From Batkoa obscura (lineage: Eukaryota > Entomophthoromycota > Entomophthoromycetes > Entomophthorales > Batkoaceae), in assembly GCA_030770535.1 (NCBI GenBank), contig JASVEC010000151.1, forward strand, positions 1 to 40,622: a stretch of DNA of 40,622 bases, written 5' to 3'. Under the pieces are notes generated by a model. That model did not search any database. It was not told where the DNA came from and saw only the letters and a program-made list of their open reading frames with translations. Position numbers and translations under genes: made by a program. Every line of letters begins with the position of its first letter. Position 1 is the first letter of the stretch. This document shows, in pieces, positions 21,781 through 33,029 of this stretch.

Positions 21781-23203
21781 ATGTGCAAATAAATTGGTGA
21801 ATATTTAGTTATTCAGTGGTAATTATTTTATTTATTTATTCAGTGGCAAATGACGACAACCTTATATTTACTAACCAAATAATATAATTATTGGTAATGA
21901 AGTAGATAAATTTGTATTCACACTGTCTGATGCCTTATTGTATTTTATAGTACAAATTACAGTAATTAATTACATTTAAATCATAGTTAAATTTGTGCTC
22001 TTCGCATTATTTATTTTAAAGGTACGATGGGATATTTCTGTCTAAGATGTGGAATCTTTTCAAGGTACGGGTACCTTGGGCAGAATATCACCAAGCCTAA
22101 TTATTTATTTTTTGTCTAATAAACTCTTTAATCTATTATTCTTTAATCTTTTATAACCATAATTTTAAAATAATACTTTTTTTATAATATTACAGTCTTC
22201 ACATAAAAAACTTAAAATCATTATTTAAGTATCTGAAACAAGATCGAAGAACATGAAAGCCTATTTACAAATTTAATACAACAAACAATTTATTTCGATT
22301 TAGTTATTTGTTAAAAGGTTTTAATTAAGCTAAAACAATATATTTATTCAAACTTGATATCAAATATATACAAATAAACATTAATTAGTTTACAAAATTC
22401 TTAATTAAACCTCATTTTAATCAACTATAACATTTTCAGAAAAGTAATATTAATTTTTTTTTATATTATAACAATAGACATATTATTTAATGAGGTTTAT
22501 CTTATTTTTAAGAAAAATAAGACAATTTAGTATAAAGAATTAATCCACCGATTTAAATATATTAAGACTTATTTAAAATAACTCAAAATCTAATTAACTA
22601 TGTAATATGTATTCCTATAGTTTCAATAATAAATCTATTAAATAATATGAGATAATTATTAGAAAATGATAGTTTTAATTAAGTTTTAATTAATTAATTT
22701 CAATTTTTATATAAAGTAATTTTAGTTGAAATAATATACTATTTATGGTTAATAAGATATTACTTTCATTGAACGTTGATAAAGTATATTGTAAATATAC
22801 AAAGTATATAAATTAAGTTGATAAAGATTAAATTGATGTGCTTTGATTATAACTTGGTAAGTAAAGTGATTAACTACACTTAATATAGAAAGTGATTGGG
22901 TAAAATCTCTTTCATAAAATGAGTCTTAAAGTAACCAAGCATAAACTGTACCCTATTATACCATGATCTAAGAGCGAAATCCAACATGATTGGATTATCT
23001 AAATATGGAAAAAACAGTGGAGCTTTCGATTAATACCAGTTCTAACAATTTCTACAAGAGGTTTAAACTGATGTGGATTGTATTTTATTAAACATAACAA
23101 ATCTTTTGCTTTATTTAACTAGTGAAATTATAGAATTTTATTTATTATAATCTCATCACTTTAATAACTTTTTACTATTTTTTGCTTATAAATTAATTTG
23201 CCA
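21781..23203. other. Intergenic, AT-rich, with one hairpin
   Basis: No coding sequence seen. A GC-richer inverted repeat at 22031-22089 is listed separately. The rest is AT-rich and holds the RhoGAP gene promoter. Confidence 0.6.
22031..22089. repeat. Nested inverted repeat (hairpin)
   Basis: GATATTTCTG (22031-22040) pairs with CAGAATATC (22081-22089), and inside it CAAGGTAC (22061-22068) pairs with GTACCTTG (22071-22078) around a 2-nt loop. Its GC content is higher than the flanks. It lies about 250 bp after the S13 stop. It could be a remnant of a foldback element or a structured RNA; it does not match tRNA geometry. Confidence 0.5.
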
Positions 23204-25676
23204 ATGATGTCAAGGTATTAATGTAAAAGTATAGTTAATATTTTAATATTTTAAGATATGATAACAATGATAACAATGATAACGAAAAGAGCTCAGATCC
23301 ACTAGAATGGGTTGAGATAATGGATCCACAAAGTCATAATATTATTTACGCTAATCCAGTAATTTCTTATCAAACTAAATTTTGAGATAATAACTTAATG
23401 TTTAGGTAACCGGTGAATGTTCTTGGGAAAGGCCAAAAAAGGGATTTATGTAACTATTGTTAGGTTTAAGTTTTTATTGAAATTAACATTAGTTAGTAAA
23501 GAAAGATCACCAGAAGGAGAATGGTGGGAGTTATTTGATAAAAAACACAAATTACCATATTATTATAATACTGTATCAAAAAAAACTGTTTGGGTTAGAC
23601 CAAAAAGTGGGCTAATTATACCTTTGACAAAAATACAAGTAAATTTTATATGAATAACAAAAGATAAACAGTAACCAAAATCTAGAGTGTTGCATTAAAT
23701 AATAGAGAATCGACTCAAAGTGTAGAGAAAACCAAAAAAAACGAATCGAATCAGAACAAATTAAGAAATGAGAGCCCCAGAACACCAAAAGAAAGTTTTA
23801 AGGATAATGGTCCTTCAAGTCCTTCAACAAGAAGTATAAATAATCCAAGTCCAAAAACTAAAAGTGTTCCAATTTCTCCAAAAATGACTGATGGTTCAAG
23901 TGTTGATGCCTCACCTAAATCTTCGACTTCAAATATGTCTGGAAGATCATCATGTCAATTTAAATTAAAAGGTGTACAACCTGCGAAAGAAAGCCCTAAT
24001 AAACTTAAAAATGGATCAAATTTAACGATTGACTTGGTAAATGATACACAATTAATTTTGATCTTGTGATTTATCTTTATTAGCCGAAAAATGAAGAAAT
24101 AAGGCCTGAAAGTATGTTCAGTCCAGCATCTCAGAATGAATTGTCTGAAATAAAAGCTGAAACCCCTACCAAAAATCGAAATTCCTATTTGGAAACAGCT
24201 ACCAAATCTTCAGCAATAGCAGAGATCGCAAAGAAACGCGGGATCGGTAGCCCTAAACTAGATCTAGGTAAAAAAAACATAAAAAAACATAAACTAAAAC
24301 TAGGTTAACACTTTAAAATAGAGGCGGCTAAACAAATGTCACCATTAATAATAAAAGATGATGACAAAGGATCTACTCATACCTCAACGTAATTTAATTT
24401 GTACCTCTCTTCTTTTTAATAACATTAATTTTAGTCCAAAATCATTACCACCTGGATTAAAACAAGATATAAACCAATTTCAAATTGATGGCTTTGCCAA
24501 AAGGTTCTTCTCGACTCATAAAAAAGGATTGTTTCGTAAAAAGGTTCCTTTAGAAAAAATGCTTACATGGACTGATGTAAGTCAACTAATAATGCATATA
24601 TATATTATACTAATATATCTTAGGAAAGCATCAGTCAACCTTTAATGGCAATAAATAGAGGTTTATACAAGGATGCCTTAAAGAGCTTTAAATTAATACA
24701 AAGAGTTATGGGAGATCGTAGCAAAGGGAAGAGTAATAGTGATAACGGAGACATACAATGGTTAATTGAAAGGGGATTAAATGAAGGAGAAATCAGAGAT
24801 GAAATTTATGTACAAATTGTAAAACAATTAACAGAAAACCCCAGTTTAAAAAGCCAAAAAATAGGATGGGAGTTGATTTCTGTATTACTTCTATGTTTCC
24901 CGCCATCAAAAAATTTTGAAAATTATTTCAAGAGCTTTGTTAGTTTAGGCAGATCGCACGAATCTGAAGAAATAGTTACAATAGCTAAATATTCATTAAT
25001 TAAACTAGATCGTATATGTAAAGTTGGACCCAAAGGGAAGGCATTAAGTCTGCCTGAAATTGAACAAGCCAGAATAGCTGCTTTCCATCTTTCTGTATTT
25101 GGGGAATCTTTAGACACTATTATGGAACATCAAAAAGAATACCACCCAGATTTAATATTGCCAAGGGTTTTACCATTCTTGACAGATTCAGTTATGAAGC
25201 TAAACGGTCATCGTAGCGAAGGTATATTTAGGGTGCCTGGTGACATGGAAATGGTAGCAGAGCTAAAGCTTAGGATTGATAAAGACAATTATGAAATTGA
25301 AGGAATCACGGATTGTAATGTTCCAGCCTCACTGCTCAAACTATTTCTAAGAGATTTAGAAGAGCCATTGATACCTTCTAAGTATTATGATGATTGTTTA
25401 AAAGCAAGTAAAAAGTGTGAAGATGCGATTAAGATCATCGGAAGCTTACCAGAAGCAAACAAAAAAGTTGCCCAATTTGTAATTAAATTTTTACAAAAAT
25501 TTACAGATCCAGAAGTAATTTCAATGACCAAAATGTCTATACAGAATCTAGCTATGGTGTTCGCACCTTCATTTTTAAGATGTCCTAGTGATAACTTGAC
25601 TGAGGTATTTGCTAATTCCAAGTTGGAGCAAGAATTCTTAAAGGAGTTATTAGTCAATTATACTATTGAAGAATAA
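23204..25676 (+). CDS. WW-WW-MyTH4-RhoGAP protein (ARHGAP39/Vilse-like), 9 exons
   Basis: Rho-family GTPase-activating protein, probably linking actin or microtubule control to a Rac/Rho/Cdc42 GTPase. Exons: 23204-23214, 23256-23358, 23406-23449, 23497-23638, 23686-24036, 24084-24267, 24322-24388, 24435-24576 and 24624-25676; all introns are GT-AG, 41-54 nt, and phases agree, giving 698 aa. The start is in an 11-nt exon (ATGATGTCAAG). WW1 (about 17-45) contains DPLEWVEIMDPQSHNIIYAN and CSWERP. WW2 (about 57-86) contains GEWWELFDKKHKLPYYYN and TVWVRP. A Ser/Pro/Lys-rich linker follows (about 100-300). MyTH4 (about 335-480) includes LKSFKLIQRVMGDR. RhoGAP (about 510-698) has the arginine finger in RSEGIFRVPGD and the conserved Asn in SIQNLAMVFAPSFLR. 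The same domain order is known from animal ARHGAP39. Two conserved catalytic residues argue that it is active. Confidence 0.9.
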
Positions 25677-26058
25677 TCAATTCATTTTGTCATTGTTCTA
25701 TATATATCTAATTAATGTTTATAAATCTTTTATTTTCTTGTAAGATTCATTTCCCTTTCTTTTCATTTTTGTTGTCGTTTGTTTGAGTTCACTTTTCTGG
25801 TTTAATTGCAATGGAAGCTATACAATAAACTTTTTAGTATATGTTAAACGATAGCATAGTGAGCTAATATAGATAAAATAGTTCATTAGAATCAGATATG
25901 AAGAATAGTTAAAAAGATTAATAAAGTTCATAAAGTAGTTAAATTTATAAAAACAAATTTGCGATTTTTTATTTCATATTAATAATAAAGCTTTCTTTTT
26001 TGATAAATAAGTTTATTGAATCACAATAAAAAGGATAAGCACAGACATTCATCCACCT
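25677..26058. terminator. Shared 3' region of two convergent genes
   Basis: 382 bp between the RhoGAP stop and the SERF stop. AT-rich, with AATAAA-like signals (AATAATAAAG near 25980 and CAATAAAAAGG near 26025). No gene seen. Confidence 0.35.
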
Positions 26059-26414
26059 TTAATTTTTAACAGCTTGCTTTGCAGCTTCTTCTTTGGCGGC
26101 TTGAGCTTTCTAATAATTGTTAAGAAATTTCAATAATGATGAATTCCACTTACTAGATTTTTTTCGCGCATGATAGCAGCATCTCTAAATAAATTTTTAG
26201 CTTAATTTAGTCTACGTTTATATTATAAAGTCATCTTACTGTTCTTGGCGAGTTTTAAATGACTTTCCATCCTCTGAGGCTTTCTTTTGTTTATTTAATT
26301 GTGCTTGCTTCTTTTGGTTTTTGGCCCTAGCTAATTCCCTTTGGTTTCCTCCTATTATATAAAGCTATCTTAATATCTAGTTTATCTTTGTTTAATAAAC
26401 AATATACTTGTCAT
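26059..26414 (-). CDS. SERF: SERF/4F5 family small protein, 4 exons
   Basis: Highly charged, disordered protein of the 4F5 (small EDRK-rich factor) family, which modulates protein aggregation and binds nucleic acid in other eukaryotes. Exons: 26408-26414 (ATGACAA), 26240-26351, 26154-26184 and 26059-26109; the introns are 56, 55 and 44 nt, all GT-AG. The spliced product is 66 aa, starting MTRGNQRELARAKNQKKQ, the diagnostic 4F5 N-terminus, then RQEQDAAIMREKN, and ending with an Ala/Lys-rich coil (AAKEEAAKQAVKN). Length and composition fit the family. It was found only by splicing, since no exon gives a long open frame. The acceptor at 26184/26185 yields EQD, where many homologues have QRD; an alternative site 1-2 nt away cannot be excluded. 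Confidence 0.88.
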
Positions 26415-26745
26415 CTTAATTAGTGATATACTCTAGTCTTGCAGTTTGGTGTTAATTGAATAAAATACAATTGTTTAAAATTTAAAAAAGAATGAAGTAC
26501 AAAACAATTCAAAAATTCTTTTTAGTTCCAAACTTTTACTTCATGTAACAAAAATTATCTTATTAGTGTTTTAAGTCAACTCACAGACTCAATTGATTAA
26601 TTTTTTTTCCACAAAATCTTTAATTTTAGGTTTGTTAAATGAAAAAAATTTAATAGGATAGATATTAGCTAGTAAATATAAAGCAATAGATTTTACTGTT
26701 TATCCAATGGTTTAGTAGTTTTAGCTTAATAATTTGTTTTCTACA

Positions 26746-26844
26746 TGGGGATGTATTTTTGTGTTTAAGAATTTTACTAACAAATTTTCCATTCAAATAG
26801 TGCTTAAAAAATAGAAAAGTAATGAAATCAAAAAAACATCCCCA
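26746..26844. mobile_element. Tc1/mariner-like MITE, copy 11
   Basis: 99 bp with the best-preserved ends: TGGGGATGTATTTTTGTG and AAAAACATCCCCA. The flanking dinucleotides are CA and TG, not TA, so one side has mutated. Confidence 0.88.
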
Positions 26845-27144
26845 TGTTATTTAATCGAAGGTATATTATTTAAGATAGTTCTTAAAAATGAGAGTACTCA
26901 ATTTCGCTACTTAAAAATCATTTCTGATTTTCTGTTCATATAATTTAAAATACTACTAGAATTAGTATTTTTAGTAGTATCTTCTAGTAATTTTTCAAAA
27001 TAGCTTTGTAATATATTAAATTTCTCAGCATTTTAGATGCTACAAACACATATAAGTAATCCCAAACCATCATCTGGATTTTAACCTGTTACACTCTTTT
27101 GTTTAGAATAACATAAATAAATATTGACAGATTTAGTTAACTCG

Positions 27145-27607
27145 TGTGAAATCTGGTACTCAGTGATTGGATTCAAAAACAGCTATTGCCTGGTTGACTA
27201 TACTATAATTCGAAAGGTCTTAGTTTATGTGACTAAGATAGACTTGGGTTATGAAGAATAGCATGTAATAGGCTACGGACTATGTAAGACAAATAGAATA
27301 GACAATACTAACATAAAACCTACGTAAAATACTATTAAGAAAACTTGGTGGCTTTATTAAATGTTCGAGATATTAGGGAATAATTCAGTTAAAAGCCTTG
27401 AACTACTATACCCTGTAAACTCTTTTATACTCTGAAAAATATAAATATCAAAATGAGAAGATAATATTCTTTGGGATGGAGCTAGAAATTCTCATAGCAA
27501 ATCAAACTAAGAACGTGGAACTGATTTTCTCCGAACTCGAGAACACAACAGCTTAGGCGATTGTTATGCTATAATTAACCATGGGACTGACAAAGCGATA
27601 TTTCACA
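27145..27607 (-). mobile_element. LTR-like repeat, long form
   Basis: 463 bp, TGTGAAATCTGG to GATATTTCACA, flanked by CTCG and CTTG (a 4-bp duplication with one change). It retains a segment of about 60 bp near the right end (GAACTCGAGAACACAACAGC region) that the copies at 9245 and 28921 lack, and that the outer copy at 9652 also has in part. So it represents an older or longer subfamily. Confidence 0.82.
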
Positions 27608-27781
27608 CTTGACACAAAGTAACCCTTCTAGGCCTTTTCAACCTAAATGGATCGATTTAGAAAGTACCCATCAATAAAATAAATGTTTACCCATACCTTA
27701 GCTTATAGAAGCATGGTTTGTGACTTCTGATTTAAAATTTTGGCCTTTCTATTAAATAAGTAGAAATATGATGGGAATATA

Positions 27782-27878
27782 GGGGTGTTTTTTTGATTTT
27801 ATTATTTTTTCATTTTCTAAACGCTATTTGAGTAGAAAGATTGTTAGTAAAATTATTAAACACAAAAACAAAGCTCCA
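27782..27878. mobile_element. Tc1/mariner-like MITE, copy 12
   Basis: GGGGTGTTTTTTTGATTTT at left and CAAAGCTCCA then TA at right; family core AAACGCTATTTGAGTAG. Confidence 0.75.
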
Positions 27879-28833
27879 TATGATAGTTTTAGAATAATTT
27901 TACTATTTTAGTTATGCCTCAAAAGCTTTAAATCAGTTATTGCTTTTTAATGTTTATTTAATTAGGTTTACTTTTATAATTTTAATCTCTGCTCTTTCTT
28001 TCTGATTTCCTTTTATTGTATAGCACATTGTTAACAATTTTTGATGTTGATTTGATACTATATTATTCGGCACCTTAGTTATTGATATATAATTCTTTTT
28101 AATTACATGCTATTTAGATAAAGAAAATTGATTTTAAAATAAAAATAATGAAATATAAAATAGTTTATTAAAATCATAAGCAAACTATGAATCATCAATT
28201 TTAATAAAAGAATCTATAAACAAAGGAAGTTGTAAAAGTGGCTAATAAATTTTTTTTAAAGTGTAATAGTAGTAAATTAGTAACAGTGTAGTTCTATTGA
28301 ATAAAAACAAAAACTAAACACTTGTTTTATAAATTTAAATCTAGATAAAAAGCAAATATAAGTTGCCTCCAGTTATTTACTAAATATTTGATTTGTTAAG
28401 CATAGCACAAGCTATCAAGATGTATTAAAAGTTATTAATATCTTAAATAATAACGTATATTTAATAATTGTTATAAATGAAGCTTTATTTTTGTTAAATG
28501 ATAGTTCAATTATCTTAGCTGATGTTAATATTATTTTGAAGAACTGCTATCACTGAAAATCTAGTTTTTGTATCAAATTACAAAGCAAATATCCCAAAAG
28601 CGTTATTTATTTATTTCTATTTATTGATTTATAGCCAAAGGTATCAGAAAATTAAAGCTACTAGTCATTATAACAATGATATTTTTTAGGAGTTCTATAT
28701 TCTATGGTTTTAAATATTTGCTTTCGAACTTTAACGTTATATCGTGTTAAGATGTAAGTTGACACCTATAAAATCAATTATGTTATTTCAAACAGAGTAA
28801 CAGTTAATTAAATGCTTTATTAATTTATATATA

Positions 28834-29328
28834 AAGATGTCTTTTTGGTTTCATTACTTTTTCCATTTTTTAAACACTATTTAAGTGGAAAATTATTAGC
28901 AAAATTCTTAAAAACACATCTGTGAAATCTGGTACTCAGGGTTTGGAGTCAAGAACAGCTATTGCTGGGTTGACTACACTATAAGTCGAAAGGTCTTAGT
29001 TTATGTGACTAAGATAGACTTGGATTATGAGGAATAGCACATAATAGGTTACAAGCTATATAAGACAAATAGAATAGACAATACTAATGTAAAATCTATG
29101 TAAAATACTATTAAGAAAACTTAGTGGCTTTATTAAATGTTCGAGATATCAGGGATTAATTCAGTTAAAAAGCCTCGAACTATTATACTCTGTAAACTCT
29201 TTTATACTCTGAAAAGTATAAGTATCAAAATGAGAAGATAATATTCTTTTGGGTGGAACTAGAAATTCTCATAACAAATCAAAATAATTAACCATGGGAC
29301 TGACAAAGCGATATTTCACACATCTTCA
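28834..29328. mobile_element. MITE copy 13, interrupted by an LTR-like repeat
   Basis: MITE sequence runs 28834-28920 (AAGATGTCTTTTTGG to AAAAACACATC) and finishes at 29325-29328 before TA. A complete LTR-like repeat sits between the CATC at 28917-28920 and its duplicate at 29321-29324. Confidence 0.78.
28921..29320 (-). mobile_element. LTR-like repeat, complete copy inside a MITE
   Basis: 400 bp, TGTGAAATCTGG to GATATTTCACA, with a perfect 4-bp duplication (CATC). Almost identical to 9245-9647, so both are probably recent. No coding interior. Confidence 0.87.
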
Positions 29329-29694
29329 TATCCAAAAGATCTTTATTCCTTTCATCTGTTTACTTTAAAATACTACTGTTATTTATTATTAGTGTTTGAA
29401 CATATGTAAATAATTGAACTCAATTCTTTAGAATAACAAACAATTGAAATTCTGATTTTACCCAACTGACTCAATATTATATTAGCATAAAGTAAATTAG
29501 TAACTTTGATAAATTATTTTAAATTATATGCTCCAGCTTTTAAAAATAATGATAATAATTATGAAAACTTAATGCCAATTAAATTGAATTTCGCTATGAT
29601 TTATATAAACTATAAGATCAAAAATTTTGTTTTATCAAATTTAGCTGTAGTTAAATAAACATTATAGTAAAAGTAACCTAAAGTATTTAATATA

Positions 29695-29796
29695 TGAGAA
29701 TGTTTTTTTTTGACTTCATTGTTTTTTCCATTTTTTAGGCGCTATTTGAGCGGAAAATTTGTTAGTAAAATTCTTAAACACAAAAATACATCCCCA
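29695..29796. mobile_element. Tc1/mariner-like MITE, copy 14
   Basis: 102 bp with TA duplication at 29693-29694 and 29797-29798, ends TGAGAATGTT and AATACATCCCCA. Confidence 0.88.
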
Positions 29797-30100
29797 TATG
29801 GTTAATCAGAGAAATAAAGCTCAAAGTTAAAAAAATCAACTAAGAGGTTAATAAAATATAGATCGAAATGTTCAGCATTAATGTTTACAGTAATTGCAAG
29901 TAACTTGAAAAAGAGGTAAATGTTATTAGAATTATAGTAGTGTATCAAAAAAGTAAAACTCAAGTAGGTTTGATTAGAGTTACTCAAAGGTATATTGGAA
30001 GTAATCAAGAAACTACATAATTGATAGCTGTGTTTTTATAAAAGACCATTGTTGGTAGCAGATATCAATTAAATGAATGAAACAAAGAGGTAACCTTGTG

Positions 30101-30120
30101 ATTGGATGACGTGGCGCCAC
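30101..30120. promoter_or_regulatory. Isolated CCAAT plus CRE/bZIP-like motif
   Basis: ATTGG (inverted CCAAT) at 30101-30105 followed by TGACGTGGCGCCAC at 30107-30120, which contains the perfect palindrome GTGGCGCCAC. It stands out in very AT-rich DNA, far from any recognised gene. It could mark a promoter of an unrecognised transcript or be a chance GC island. Confidence 0.3.
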
Positions 30121-32826
30121 TAATAAGCTTATTTCTGCAATTTAACAGCCAAAAAAGACAAAATCAACCTAAGCACTCTTATATCATTGAAGAGAATGAA
30201 TAGTTGGGCAAGCATCAAAAGCTTTTTTATTTATGGAGACCTGAAGCAAAATCTAAAGAGTCAGAAAAAATGTTAAGTTTTATAATAGTATAAGTAGATA
30301 ACTACTAAAGTCCTAACTGTTAAATATCGGATGGTTTCAATTATTTAAATAAATAATTCAAACATATTTAGAATACATTCTCATATACACTAAAGAAATA
30401 GTTGACACAATTTAGCTGCCTCTTTCCTTCAAGTATGTAGATAATAGAGTCTACTTGGTATACATGGATTAAACTAGTAAGTGTGTATCCTCAAGGCAGG
30501 GGCACTTCATAATTTCACTGAACATGGTCATTAGAACAGAAATAGAAGTAAACTAGAGAAAAACTACAAAATCTACACACTTTCAATCGTACTATTTTTT
30601 AAGTTTTTTATTACTTTGTAAAGTTTGATTTAAGCAATCCCACTAAAACATATCTTTGATAAAAGTAGGGTTAAAGTCAATCAATAAAAACTTTTAAGTG
30701 TGACTTTGTAACTTTTATTTATAAAATAGAAAGTATCATAAATAATTATAAATATCGTTAACAAAAACAGTAGAAAAGAATATAAAAAGATAGATGACTT
30801 GCACCAAAATAGCAATATATCCAAGGAGATAGAAATATTGATTAGTAATCAATATTAAATAATAACATTTTAAAGTACTTAAAATGATCTAATTATCATA
30901 AATACTTTACTTTTAAAGTTATACTCCTATATACCGTCATCATCCTTTTATTATTTAAAATTATAAAAAGTATAAAATAAATTATAAATGAAATGGTAGT
31001 ACAATAACTAATTCTTTTTTGTACCATAGGCATTTTAATTCAAAATTAGAATTATGTAAGCATTAATGTAATAGCAATCAATAAACAATAAATGTTTGGA
31101 ATCAATAAAAACGGAATTAGGTATAACAATTTAGTTATCAATACATTTAAATAGTCTGTTTAACATAGTTAAACAATATAACTTATCAAAGTTATTATAT
31201 TTTTTTGAAAACAACTGAACTATAAACGTTTTAGGAAAAAATATAAATAATATCTATATGAACGTTGATTAAAAATTAAAAAACATCCGAGAATCAACCT
31301 AAACATTTTTGAATGGCCATGGCAATTACTGTTTTGTAACGTTCTTACTCCTCAATTTCTATAACAATTTTGTAGTACTTGAAGTTTTATTAAGATGTAA
31401 GCTTATGCTGCTTTTTTTGATATAAATGATTATGGTTTCTTGAGTTACGTTTTAGTATCCCTAATTTGTTGAACATTAATTACTCCATTAAATTAAGTTT
31501 GAAGTTATAATTACTATTCAAAACAATGATAATTTCATTATCAATAGCTTTTATAATAGAAGCTTTGTATTTTGATGAAACTGGTATTTAATGAAATGTT
31601 TTATTAATGGGTTTTTTCTTATCAATAAATGAATTGATAAAACTATTAAGGTTGATAGTATAAATAATTATTAACTAAACATGAAAATCATAATTGTAAA
31701 GCAATAAATTTGATACAAGTACAATGTCATCTGTTTGTGAAATTGCTATACTTCTAGTGTTTATTTTAACCTTGGTGTTATAGAAAGTCAAAGAATTTGT
31801 GTTTGTTTTGAATATGTTATGGAATTGAGAAGAGAACAACTATAAACAAATAGCCTATTAACTTGTATCAATATACTTCGGCAGCTACTCATTTACTTGA
31901 CTTATTTATAAACCGTGTTACTTCTAATATTGGTATTTAATCTAGATATTAAAACTAGTTTCAAAATCCCACAGAGTACTAAGCTTTGCTATTATCCCGA
32001 TTTTTGTTACTAAAAGTTGAGTATCCCTGTTGAATAAGTGAGTTGATAAAATCCAACAGGCTATTGATCATCAGATATTACAATTAAAAACAATAATAGT
32101 AAAATTTAACAATATCTGAAAACAATCATAATAAAATGGAATGCTAAAATTTCAAAATTATTAAATTCAAAATTTTACTATGATTTTTAATTGAAAAGCC
32201 AAATATCTACACTGTTATTGTTTTCATTACAAAGCTAAATAGCTAACATGATGAAATATATTTAGATCCTTTAGTGTAATTTAAGGTACCAGAAATAAAG
32301 TTTACAGTTATTAAAGTAACAGTGAGATCATAGGATCACATATCAAAGCCTTTCAGCTGTTATATTCAGATTGTCTGTAAACAAACTCAAATAAGCAATG
32401 AACTGTTAAAAATACTTTAGTAGTATTTGAAAAATAAAAGTTGGAAAATTAAAATAGTATGCCAACTGGTATTATATTTCTACAGAAGTATATTGGCCAA
32501 TATCAATTTGTCTAATAAAAAAACTATATAAAGTTGAGACATTATGTTAACCCTATTTCTTTAAGTTATTTTATCAAATTATTGAGTGAAACGCTTACTA
32601 ATTTCAAGTGAATAGGGATTTTTAAAGTTATTGATATCAAAAATAGCCAATATATTGCATCATTATCCCTTATAACTCATAGTTCTCCCAATAATCATTC
32701 CCTATAAAAAATAATAACAAAATCTAGTTATCCTTTAGGCTAAAAGCAGGACAATTAAGGGAGAGTAAGTTCTTTATCCCTGACTGAGCAAATTTTGAGT
32801 TATCAATCCAAAATATAGAAAGTTGC

Positions 32827-32841
32827 AACGTCATGGCCAAT
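32827..32841 (+). promoter_or_regulatory. CRE-like and CCAAT motifs in the GlnRS promoter
   Basis: ACGTCAT at 32828-32834 followed by GCCAAT at 32836-32841, about 190 bp before the start codon. The two motifs and their close spacing repeat, in mirror order, the arrangement at 30101-30114. Confidence 0.35.
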
Positions 32842-33029
32842 AAAATTTGGTCAGTTTAACTTATTATGCAAATTGGAATGACTCATTAAGCTTAAGCTTT
32901 ATGCAAAACCCATAAAAGTTTCACAACAAATTAAAGGATCAAAAGAATTGTTCAACTCAGTTCAATCGATTTTATAAAACGAACTTAACAAACAAGCTTG
33001 AGGACAACATAAAATTTTTACAGAAAGCT

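Larger units (their letters stand above)
26415..33029. other. Gene desert of 6.6 kb
   Basis: Strongly AT-rich. I see no conserved coding sequence on either strand; the frame at 29802-30008 starts next to a MITE and has no protein-like pattern. It contains four MITEs, two LTR-like repeats and a GC-rich motif at 30101-30120, listed separately. The last few hundred bases are the GlnRS promoter. Confidence 0.6.

Noticed and set aside
30420-30560. Possible protein fragment KYVDNRVYLVYMD and RQGHFIISLNMVI
   Set aside because: Too short, with an intervening stop and no recognisable family.
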